Assembly: GCA_016934475.1 (NCBI GenBank)
Contig: JAFGST010000178.1
Coordinates: 1 to 32,745, forward strand
Length of the DNA stretch: 32,745 nt
Reading direction: 5' to 3'
Source of the DNA: Candidatus Aminicenantota bacterium
Lineage (GTDB): Bacteria > Acidobacteriota > Aminicenantia > UBA2199
How positions within the stretch are numbered: the stretch's first letter is position 1; each line of letters opens with the position of its first letter. Below are positions 25,705-32,745 of this stretch, in pieces. The translations under genes and the position numbers were made by a program. The notes under the pieces are model-generated. The model worked only from the letters and a program-made list of their open reading frames with translations. It made no database searches and was not told the origin of the DNA.

Positions 25705-27866
25705 CGAGCGGCCGCGGCACGGCCGCGGTCTCCGACCGTAGGCGCGGGCCGCTGCTCATGGCGGCCGACGCCGCGGGCGCGGCCGCGCTGGCGCTGGCCT
25801 GGCTCCTGGGCGACGGCGGCCTCTTTTTCCTGCTGGCTATCGCCGCGGTCGCCGTCGCGGGCGAGCGCGCCTGGGGCTTCCTTTCCCGGCGCGGCCCGAC
25901 CCCCTACCTGGGCATGCTGGCATCGCCGCTGCTGTTGCTCCATTACTCGTCGATCGGCGATTTCCGCGTCCGCCTGGCCTGCTTCGTCATGCTGCTCTAC
26001 GTGCTGGCGCTGGCCGCGCGGCCGCCGCGTTCGGCGGCCGTTTTCACCTCGGCCACGGCAACGCCGCGGCGCGCCTGGCTGCTCTCGCTGCTGGCCTTCT
26101 TTCTGGCGGCGACGGGCCTGTATATCCAGGGCATCCAGCTGTCCGGCGACGAGCCCCATTACGTGATGATCGCCCAGAGCCTGGTCGAGGACGGCGACCT
26201 CGACCTGAAGAACAACGTCGAGGAGCGTTCCTACCTCGACTACCTGCCGGTGGAGATCCGCTTCCACGGCATGGTCCACGACGGGCGCTACCGCTCGTTC
26301 CACCTGCCCGGGGTGTCGTTCCTGCTGCTCCCCTTTTACCTTCTCTACCGCCTCCTGGGCGGGGCGATCCCCGGCGCCCTGTTCTTCCGCCTGGCCGCGG
26401 CGCTGATCAACTCGTTCTTCGCCCTGGGGCTCTTCCTGGTCCTGCGCGCCGCCTGGCCGCAGCGGGACAACCGTAGGCTGTTCCTTTTCTTCCTGCTCAC
26501 CTTCCCGCTGCTCTTCCACGCCGTCCACCTGTTCCCGGAACTGCCCGCCGCCACCCTGGTCATCTTCGCCTACCTCTCCGCCCGCAAGAAGCGGCGCTAT
26601 TTTCTTTCGGGGCTCTTCCTGGCCGCCGCCCCCTGGCTGCACCTGAAGTACGCCCTTCCCGTCCTGGCGCTGGCCCTGTTCGTCCTGGCCTGGATTTGGC
26701 GCGACGAGCCCCGCGGCGGCGCCCGCTGGCGACGCCTGGCCGCATTCCTCGCGGCCCCGGCGCTGAGCCTGGCGCTGCTGGGTCTCTACAGCCGCCTCCT
26801 GTACGGCTCGTTCGATCCGCGCGTCATCTCCCCGGAAAGGAACTTCTCGGCCATTCCCCTGAAGTTCCAGGTCGAGACCCTGCTCTCGTTCTTTCTCGAC
26901 CAGCGCGACGGCCTCCTGGTCGTCGCCCCCGTCTTCCTGCTCGTCTTCCTGGCGTTCAAGAAGCGGGTGCGCTCCAGCGTCCGCGATTTCGCCCTCCTGG
27001 CCTCGCTCGCCGTCCCCTATGTCCTCTTCCATGCCTACACCACCGTGCGCGGGGGCTACTCGCCGCTGGCGCGCCCCCTCGTTTTTTGCCTGTGGATCAT
27101 GATCGTCCTCCTGGCCGCCCTCTACCGCGCAACCCCCTCCGGGAGCCTGCGCTCCCTGTTCCGGCTGCTGGCCGGCATGACCGCCTTCGCCAGCGTTTGG
27201 TTCCTTTACTACCCCCTATTCCTCTACCAGCCGGTGACGCGGCAGGTAACCGAGCGCGCCTCCTCCTGGCTGCGCTTCATGAGCAGCGAGGCGATCGACC
27301 TGGCATCCTTCTTCCCCTCCTTCCTGAAGCGCGACAACTCCGCCTACCTGCCCAACGGGGTCTGGCTGGCCGCGCTCGCCGTGGCCCTGCTGCTGTATTA
27401 CTCCCCGTTCCAGCGGCCGCTGCCGCCGTGGATGCGGAGGGCGGCCCCACCCTTGCTGGGCCTGGCGCTGCTGTTCCTGTTCTGCGGCTTCCCCCACGTC
27501 CGCCTGCAGAACCGCTACGCCGCCTCGGGGCTCTCCTTCTTCTGCAGCTCGAGGAATTTCGCCCCCCAGCATGAGGCGGAAGCCTTCCGGGCCAGGGCCG
27601 GGCAGGACTACGACCTGTTCTTCGACCTGAAGGGCAGCGCCGCCGACGAGCTGAACCTGCTCTTCTTCAACCTCGAGCGGACGGCGTTGAGGGTGCGCAA
27701 CGGCCGGACGCTGCTTATGGAGGCCGCGGGGGAGCCGCAACGCCGCCTGCGCCTCTCCTTGCGCGGGCTGAAAGGATTCTCCCTGGCCGGACGGAGCCTG
27801 GTGCACCTCGGCCTGGAGACGACCGCCATGGAGCGCGGCGCCGTGCTCGGGCTGAAGCTGGAATGA
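25695..27866 (+). CDS. GT39-like polytopic membrane glycosyltransferase candidate
   Basis: LSGDEPHYVMIAQSLVEDGDLDLKNN loop; many TM helices; GTG start 25695 overlaps upstream gene. Confidence 0.65.
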   Translation: MDLTSGRGTAAVSDRRRGPLLMAADAAGAAALALAWLLGDGGLFFLLAIAAVAVAGERAWGFLSRRGPTPYLGMLASPLLLLHYSSIGDFRVRLACFVMLLYVLALAARPPRSAAVFTSATATPRRAWLLSLLAFFLAATGLYIQGIQLSGDEPHYVMIAQSLVEDGDLDLKNNVEERSYLDYLPVEIRFHGMVHDGRYRSFHLPGVSFLLLPFYLLYRLLGGAIPGALFFRLAAALINSFFALGLFLVLRAAWPQRDNRRLFLFFLLTFPLLFHAVHLFPELPAATLVIFAYLSARKKRRYFLSGLFLAAAPWLHLKYALPVLALALFVLAWIWRDEPRGGARWRRLAAFLAAPALSLALLGLYSRLLYGSFDPRVISPERNFSAIPLKFQVETLLSFFLDQRDGLLVVAPVFLLVFLAFKKRVRSSVRDFALLASLAVPYVLFHAYTTVRGGYSPLARPLVFCLWIMIVLLAALYRATPSGSLRSLFRLLAGMTAFASVWFLYYPLFLYQPVTRQVTERASSWLRFMSSEAIDLASFFPSFLKRDNSAYLPNGVWLAALAVALLLYYSPFQRPLPPWMRRAAPPLLGLALLFLFCGFPHVRLQNRYAASGLSFFCSSRNFAPQHEAEAFRARAGQDYDLFFDLKGSAADELNLLFFNLERTALRVRNGRTLLMEAAGEPQRRLRLSLRGLKGFSLAGRSLVHLGLETTAMERGAVLGLKLE

Positions 27867-27876
27867 GGGGCGCCGC

Positions 27877-28263
27877 ATGAAGGCGGAGCGCGTCGCCGAA
27901 TTCAAGCTCGTCGCCGAGCGCTCGCGCTTCTTCGCCGTGCTGTTCCCGGCCGCCGGCGAGGAGGAGATGCGGGACGCCGTGCGCCGGAAGAAGGGGGAGC
28001 ACCGCAAGGCCCGTCACCACTGCTGGGCCTTCCGCGGCCGGGACGCGCAGGGGGCCGCGGTCGAGACATCGCGCGACGACGGCGAGGTCGGCCGCCCCGG
28101 GCGGGTGCTGCTCGAGCTCCTGCGCCGAGAGGACCTGGAGGGGGGGCTCCTGGTCTCGCGCGTGTTCGGCGGCGTCAAGCTCGGCGTCGGCGGCGTCGCG
28201 CGGGCTTTCCGCGCGGCCGGCGAAGGAGCGATCAAAAGTTATCTGAACAGCCAGAAGAAGTAG
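27877..28263 (+). CDS. YigZ/IMPACT (UPF0029) family protein, N-terminal domain only
   Basis: GEHRKARHHCWAF; SRDDGEVGRPG; LLVSRVFGGVKLGVGGVARAF. Confidence 0.8.
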   Translation: MKAERVAEFKLVAERSRFFAVLFPAAGEEEMRDAVRRKKGEHRKARHHCWAFRGRDAQGAAVETSRDDGEVGRPGRVLLELLRREDLEGGLLVSRVFGGVKLGVGGVARAFRAAGEGAIKSYLNSQKK

Positions 28264-28298
28264 GTTCGGAGTTCGTCGTTCGCTGTTCGATGTTGGAA
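28264..28298. repeat. Degenerate heptanucleotide tandem repeat (GTTCGNN x4, plus GTTGGAA)
   Basis: GTTCGGA GTTCGTC GTTCGCT GTTCGAT GTTGGAA, perfectly 7-nt phased, immediately after stop codon. Confidence 0.85.
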
Positions 28299-28404
28299 AA
28301 CCAGCGCTCTTCATCAAAGCGGGCAAAGCTGCCCTGAGGGAACGTGTGGTTTGGCCTTGGGGACCCGCTTGGCTGAGTGCGAGCGATCCCATTTGGGGAC
28401 CGCC

Positions 28405-28452
28405 GCGGAGTCCCTGATCACGCCAGAACTGTGGGCGACTCCGCAGGCGGAG
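28405..28452. other. Candidate structured RNA/DNA segment with two mutually exclusive hairpins
   Basis: GCGGAGTC (28405-28412) pairs with GACTCCGC (28437-28444); CTCCGC (28439-28444) can instead pair with GCGGAG (28447-28452). Confidence 0.35.
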
Positions 28453-28559
28453 CGAGCACGATGCCGATAGCGGGTAAGGACAAATCCACGAGTGACCGAA
28501 TGGGCAGCTTGACCACCGGGCAGATTACTGGATAAAACCTTCTAGCTGTTCGATCTCTG

Positions 28560-28588
28560 TTGACCGTGCCCGCCAATTGCCTTACAAT
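28560..28588 (+). promoter_or_regulatory. Putative sigma70-type promoter of the AmmeMemoRadiSam operon
   Basis: TTGACC (28560-28565), 17-nt spacer, TACAAT (28583-28588); agagga RBS before ATG 28606. Confidence 0.65.
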
Positions 28589-28605
28589 TTGGGTCAGAGG
28601 ACCCT

Positions 28606-30093
28606 ATGAAGCGAGGAGCAATCGCAGCATTGATCTTGCTGGCGGCGCTGTCGTCGGCAGCCGAAGGCGTCCGGCCGTATCTGCAGACCGGGCCCTGGTA
28701 CCCCTCCGATCCCGCCGAGCTGGGGAGGATGCTCGACGGCTTTTTCGCCCCCCTGCCGCCGCCGGGGGCGGGATGCGTCGTGCGCGGCATCGTCGCCCCC
28801 CACGCCGGCTTCGCCTACTCGGGACGCTGCGCGGCCAAGGCCTACCGCGCCCTGGCGCCCGGCCAGGAGGTCCGGCGCGTCATCCTGATGGGCTCATCGC
28901 ACCGCTCCGGCTTCTACGGCGCCCGGGTCTGTGACTACGACGCCTGGTCCACCCCGCTGGGCACGGTCGCGGTGGACGGGGAGGTCTGCCGGGCCCTGGC
29001 CCGCCACCGCCTGTTCCGGCACGACCGCGACGCCATGCGCTACGAGCACTCCCTGGAGAACCAGCTCCCCTTCCTGCAGAAGGCGCTGGGCGGGAAAGCC
29101 TTCCGCATCGTCCCCATCCTCTTCGGCGCCCTGAAGAAGGACGACTTCGCGGCCGCGGCCGAGGCCATCGCCCCCCATGTCGACGATCGGACCCTGATCG
29201 TGGCCAGCAGCGACCTGACCCACTACGGCGAATCCTTCGGCTACACCCCCTTCCGCCGCGATCTGGCGGCCAACCTGGAGAAGCTGGACAAGGGCTTCAT
29301 CGAGCCCGTCCTGGGCCTCGACTTCGACCGTTACCACGCCTACCGCGAGCGGACGGGCATCACCGCCTGCGGCTTCGTCCCCATCGGCGTCCTGATCCGC
29401 CTGTTCGCGGGCCGGGACCTGCGCGCGGAGCTGGCCGACTATTACCGCTCCGGCGACCTGAACGGCGACTACTCGACCAGCGTCAGCTACGCCGCCCTGC
29501 TCTTTTCCCGCGGCGCCGTGGGCCCCTTGGATGCCGGCGCAAGGAAGGCGCTGCTGCGGCTCGCGCGACAGGCGCTGCTCGACCATTTTCAGGGACAAGC
29601 AGCCGCGCCGCAGGACGACGGGAAGCTTGCCGCCCAACCCGGGCTCGCGGAAGAACGGGGGGTCTTCGTCACCCTGCGCCGCCGGGGCGAGCTGCGCGGC
29701 TGTATCGGCACCCTCATTGGCGTCGAGCCCCTGCACCGCGGCGTGCGCGCCAACGCCATGCGCGCCGCCTTCGCCGACGGGCGCTTCTCCCCGCTGCAGG
29801 CCCAGGAGCTGAACGACATCGACATCGAGATCTCGGTCATGACGCCGCTGCAGGAGGTCGAGGACTACCGCTCGATCCGCCTGGGCCGGGACGGCGTGGT
29901 CATCCGCGACGGGAGCGCCCAGGCCGTCTTCCTGCCCCAAGTGGCCGGCGAGACCGGCTGGACCCTGGACGAGTTCCTGGGCCGCCTGTGCCAGAAGGCC
30001 GGGCTCCAGCGCGACGCCTACCGCCGCTCACCCAGCATGCGCTTCTTCGTCTTCCAGGCCCAGGTCTTCGGCGAAAAGGAGGCGGGCGAGTGA
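28606..30093 (+). CDS. AmmeMemoRadiSam system proteins B and A fused (Memo-like + AMMECR1 domain), with N-terminal signal peptide
   Basis: MKRGAIAALILLAALSSAAEG signal; WYPSDPAELGRML, APHAGFAYSG, LMGSSHR (Memo); RRRGELRGCIGTLIG, FSPLQAQELNDIDIEISVMTPL (AMMECR1). Confidence 0.93.
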   Translation: MKRGAIAALILLAALSSAAEGVRPYLQTGPWYPSDPAELGRMLDGFFAPLPPPGAGCVVRGIVAPHAGFAYSGRCAAKAYRALAPGQEVRRVILMGSSHRSGFYGARVCDYDAWSTPLGTVAVDGEVCRALARHRLFRHDRDAMRYEHSLENQLPFLQKALGGKAFRIVPILFGALKKDDFAAAAEAIAPHVDDRTLIVASSDLTHYGESFGYTPFRRDLAANLEKLDKGFIEPVLGLDFDRYHAYRERTGITACGFVPIGVLIRLFAGRDLRAELADYYRSGDLNGDYSTSVSYAALLFSRGAVGPLDAGARKALLRLARQALLDHFQGQAAAPQDDGKLAAQPGLAEERGVFVTLRRRGELRGCIGTLIGVEPLHRGVRANAMRAAFADGRFSPLQAQELNDIDIEISVMTPLQEVEDYRSIRLGRDGVVIRDGSAQAVFLPQVAGETGWTLDEFLGRLCQKAGLQRDAYRRSPSMRFFVFQAQVFGEKEAGE

Positions 30094-31070
30094 GCCTCAG
30101 CCGTAGGCGCTTCGCCGGGATCCTTCTGGGCTCCGGAGCGGCCCTGGCCGCGGCCGGTCTGCCCCGCGGTTCCGCCGGCGGCGAAGGGGAAGCGAGCCTG
30201 GTCGTCCAGGCCGTCTCGCCGCTGCTGCGCCGCGCCGGCGACGACATCCCCGCCACGGCGGCCCGCGAATTCCTCGACCGCGCCATGTTGGCCCTCACCG
30301 GCAAGGGCGGAAGGGGGCAGGCCTGGGGCTCGCTGTTCTCCCCTAGCGAGACCGTGGGCGTCAAGCTCAGCTGCCTGCCCGGCCCCCGGCTCTCCTCCAG
30401 CCGCGCCCTGACCGCGGCCATCGTCGAGGGCCTGCTTGCCGCCGGCCTGCCGCGGCGGAACATCATCGTCTGGGAGCGCAGCAGCCGCGAGCTGGAGAAC
30501 GCGGGCTACCGGATCTCGCGCTCCGGCCTGCGGACCATGGGCACGGACGAGCTTCCCGGCGGTGGCTACGACGGCCCGGTCACCGAGTCGGGCAGCGTGG
30601 GCACCATTTTCAGCCGCATCATGGACGAGGTCGACGCCCTGGTCAGCGTGCCGGTGCTCAAGGACCACGACCTGGCCGGCGTCTCCATCTCCCTGAAGAA
30701 CATGTACGGCGCCATCTTCAATCCCAACAAGTTCCACGCCAACCGCTGCGACCCGTTCGTCGCCGACCTGTGCCGCCACCCGCAGGTGCGCGGCAAGCTG
30801 CGCCTCTCGGTCTGCGACGCCTCGCGCGTCCAGGCCCACAACGGGCCGGCCTACTTCCCGCGCTACGCCGCCGAGTACGGCGGCCTGCTGGTCAGCCGCG
30901 ATCCCGTGGCCCTCGATTTCTGCGGCTGGGCGATCGTCGACGGGCTGCGCCGCGGCATGGGCCTGCCGTCCCTTGCCGCCTCCGGCCGCGAGCCCAGCTA
31001 CATCCGAACCGCCGGCGGCATGGGCCTGGGCCAGGCCGACGGGCGACGGATCCGGAGGCTCGAGCTGTGA
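30090..31070 (+). CDS. DUF362-family protein with Tat-type signal
   Basis: GTG start 30090 (GTGA overlap): MSLSRRRFAGILLGSGAALAAAGLP; VSVPVLKDHDLAGVSISLKNMYGAIFNPNKFH. Track start 29988 is too far upstream. Confidence 0.85.
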   Translation: MSLSRRRFAGILLGSGAALAAAGLPRGSAGGEGEASLVVQAVSPLLRRAGDDIPATAAREFLDRAMLALTGKGGRGQAWGSLFSPSETVGVKLSCLPGPRLSSSRALTAAIVEGLLAAGLPRRNIIVWERSSRELENAGYRISRSGLRTMGTDELPGGGYDGPVTESGSVGTIFSRIMDEVDALVSVPVLKDHDLAGVSISLKNMYGAIFNPNKFHANRCDPFVADLCRHPQVRGKLRLSVCDASRVQAHNGPAYFPRYAAEYGGLLVSRDPVALDFCGWAIVDGLRRGMGLPSLAASGREPSYIRTAGGMGLGQADGRRIRRLEL

Positions 31071-32173
31071 AGCGCCGCGCTTTCCTGACCCGAGCCGGCG
31101 GAGCCGCCCTGGCCGCGCCGCTGCTGCTCCGGCCCGCGGGGTCGGCTGCGGCCGCGCCGCAGCCCCGCGGCCGCGAGGCCGCCTATTACGAGAAGCTTCC
31201 CGACCAGAAGGTCGTCTGCCGGCTGTGCCCCCACCAGTGCCAGGTGGCCGACCTGGAGCGGGGAACCTGCGGCGTGCGCGAGAACCGCGGCGGCACCTAC
31301 TACACCCTGGTCTACGGCCAGCCCTGCGCCGTGCACGTCGACCCCGTGGAGAAGAAGCCCCTCTTCCACTATTACCCGGGCAGCCAGGCCTACTCGCTGG
31401 CCACGGCCGGCTGCAACTTCACCTGCCGCTTCTGCCAGAACTGGGAGATATCGCAGCGCCGGCCCGAGCAGGTCCGCTGGATCGACATGCCCCCCGCCGA
31501 CGTGGTGCGCCGGGCGCGGGCCGGCGGCTGCCGCCTCGTCGCCCACACCTACGGCGAGCCGGTGATCTTCTTCGAGTACATGCGCGACTGCGCCGCCCTG
31601 GGCCGCGAGCAGGGGGTGCCCAACGTCATGATCAGCAACGGCTTCATCGAGAAGGCGCCGATGCGCGAGCTGTGCCGCCACCTGGGGGCGGTCAAGATCG
31701 ACCTCAAGGCCTTCACGGAAACGTTCTACGCGGAGCAGTGCGGCGGCCGCCTCAAGCCGGTCCTGGACACGCTGCTCACCGTCCGCGCCGAGGGGACGTG
31801 GCTCGAGGTCGTGGTCCTGCTCATCCCGGGGCTGAACGACGGGCGGGAGGAGATCGAGCGCATGTGCCGCTGGCTGGTCCGCGAGCTGGGGCGCGACGTG
31901 CCGCTCCATTTCTCGCGCTTCGTGCCCACGTTCATGATGAAGAACATCCCGCCCACGCCGCCGGCTACGCTGCACGGGGCGCGGCGCATCGCCATGGACG
32001 CCGGCGTCCGCTTCTGCTACGTCGGCAACCTGCTCTCCGATGCCGAGCACACCTTCTGCCCCGCCTGCGGCAAGGTGCTGCTGCGCCGCCTGATGTACAG
32101 CGTGGAGAACGCGGGGCTGAAGGACGGCCGCTGCCGCTTCTGCGGGGAGGAGATCCCCGGCGTCTTCTCCTGA
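31067..32173 (+). CDS. AmmeMemoRadiSam system radical SAM enzyme with Tat-like signal
   Basis: GTG start 31067 (GTGA overlap): MKRRAFLTRAGGAALAAPLLL; CX3CX2C as AGCNFTCRFCQNWEIS; CRLCPHQCQV...GTCGVREN; C-terminal CPAC...CRFCG. Confidence 0.92.
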   Translation: MKRRAFLTRAGGAALAAPLLLRPAGSAAAAPQPRGREAAYYEKLPDQKVVCRLCPHQCQVADLERGTCGVRENRGGTYYTLVYGQPCAVHVDPVEKKPLFHYYPGSQAYSLATAGCNFTCRFCQNWEISQRRPEQVRWIDMPPADVVRRARAGGCRLVAHTYGEPVIFFEYMRDCAALGREQGVPNVMISNGFIEKAPMRELCRHLGAVKIDLKAFTETFYAEQCGGRLKPVLDTLLTVRAEGTWLEVVVLLIPGLNDGREEIERMCRWLVRELGRDVPLHFSRFVPTFMMKNIPPTPPATLHGARRIAMDAGVRFCYVGNLLSDAEHTFCPACGKVLLRRLMYSVENAGLKDGRCRFCGEEIPGVFS

Positions 32174-32174
32174 C

Positions 32175-32194
32175 CCGGCCGCCGCCGGCCCGTT
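32175..32194 (+). terminator. Weak putative terminator after the radical SAM gene
   Basis: CCGGC-CGCC-GCCGG hairpin followed by cccgttt; short stem, poor U-tract. Confidence 0.25.
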
Positions 32195-32257
32195 TATGAC
32201 TCCACTTACAATTTTGTGCTGAATTTGATTGATTTGAAGCGAGAACTGGTTGGACTG

Positions 32258-32410
32258 AAGCACCAAGTTCCAAGCACCAAATTTCAAATAAGCTCCAATT
32301 TCCAATGACCAAAACGAAGAAAAGATACTCAAAATGCCCTTTTCGATTAGGACATTGGAATTTGGAACTTGGAATTTATTTGGAATTTGGTGCTTGGTGC
32401 TTGGAATTTG
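32258..32410. repeat. Large imperfect inverted repeat built from heptad-phased CCAAGNN/TTGGAAN units
   Basis: Left arm CACCAAG TTCCAAG CACCAAA TTTCAAA... (32258-32310); right arm TTGGAAT TTGGAAC TTGGAAT TTATTTG GAATTTG GTGCTTG GTGCTTG GAATTTG (32350-32410); loop about 39 nt. Confidence 0.85.
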
Positions 32411-32511
32411 TTCCCATTCCTCGCCCTTCGGGTCGGAAACTCGTCCATCCTCACCCACGCTTATGCACGAATTTACGTGAAGTATTCCTTTTTTTTCGGC
32501 CCATTTTGTTA

Positions 32512-32517
32512 TATAAT
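32512..32517 (+). promoter_or_regulatory. Putative -10 box upstream of the 32573 gene
   Basis: TATAAT in an AT-rich stretch; -35 not convincing. Confidence 0.4.
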
Positions 32518-32572
32518 TAATTTTTAATTGGGCGCCGCCTCCCAGCGGCGCCGGGAACCCAAGGAGACCTCG

Positions 32573-32745
32573 ATGGCCGACAAGCTCCTGATCCGCGACC
32601 TGACCCTGCGCGACGGGCAGCAGTCGCAGTTCGCCACGCGCATGACCCAGTCCCAGGTGGACCGCCTGCTGCCCCTCTACCGCGAGGCGGGCTTTCCCGC
32701 CCTGGAGGTCTGGGGCGGCGCCGTGCCCGACTCGGTCATGCGCTA
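32573..32745 (+). CDS. N-terminus of pyruvate carboxylase subunit B / oxaloacetate decarboxylase alpha-like (HMGL-like TIM barrel), truncated by window edge
   Basis: MADKLLIRDLTLRDGQQSQFATRMTQSQVDRLLPLYREAGFPALEVWGGAVPDSVMRY; RBS aaggaga. Confidence 0.88.
   Translation, partial: MADKLLIRDLTLRDGQQSQFATRMTQSQVDRLLPLYREAGFPALEVWGGAVPDSVMR

Noticed and set aside
25712-25734. Direct repeat CGGCCGCGG-CA-CGGCCGCGG
   Set aside because: Short GC-rich repeat at the start of a CDS; expected by chance in this composition.
25314-27032. 572-aa minus-strand ORF
   Set aside because: Antisense shadow of the cNMP-binding and GT genes.
28264-32410. CRISPR array or transposon termini
   Set aside because: The heptad repeats are too short and unspaced for CRISPR, no cas or transposase gene is present, and the two elements have different sequences, so they are not matching terminal repeats.
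30998-32458. 486-aa minus-strand ORF running into the heptad repeat
   Set aside because: Antisense shadow of the radical SAM gene extended by chance through the repeat.

Overview
High-GC bacterial window (phylum not determinable from sequence alone; an Acidobacteriota/Aminicenantes-like origin is only a guess). It is a cell-envelope/surface-polysaccharide accessory region with about 27 supportable CDS, mostly in short, translationally coupled runs. Contents in order: (i) an SGNH hydrolase, NodU-type carbamoyltransferase, SxtJ-like protein and a 52-aa DUF5989-like protein missing from the ORF track; (ii) two paralogous exported beta-propeller/PKD/Fn3 proteins; (iii) a 1022-aa exported protein with two complete RND/HlyD-type periplasmic adaptor modules in tandem, a TolA-like charged linker and a C-terminal outer-membrane-barrel-like domain; (iv) a pair of alkaline-phosphatase-superfamily lipoproteins, one a sulfatase homologue without the FGly motif; (v) methyltransferase, epimerase, AsnB, a PHP-like orphan, a NoeA-like methyltransferase and a small membrane protein; (vi) two GT39-like membrane proteins bracketing a PHP / HATPase / cNMP-binding module; (vii) a YigZ-like protein; (viii) an AmmeMemoRadiSam operon (Memo-AMMECR1 fusion, DUF362, radical SAM) in which every product carries an apparent export signal; (ix) the start of a pyruvate carboxylase B/OadA-like gene. 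The most notable signals are the apparently exported AmmeMemoRadiSam-DUF362 system, the tandem adaptor-barrel fusion, two heptad-phased (7-nt period) intergenic repeats flanking the AmmeMemoRadiSam operon, and a recurring leaderless promoter layout (-10 box 6-10 nt before the ATG). No CRISPR, rRNA, tRNA or transposase was recognised. All homology calls are from motif recognition by eye; no search was run.
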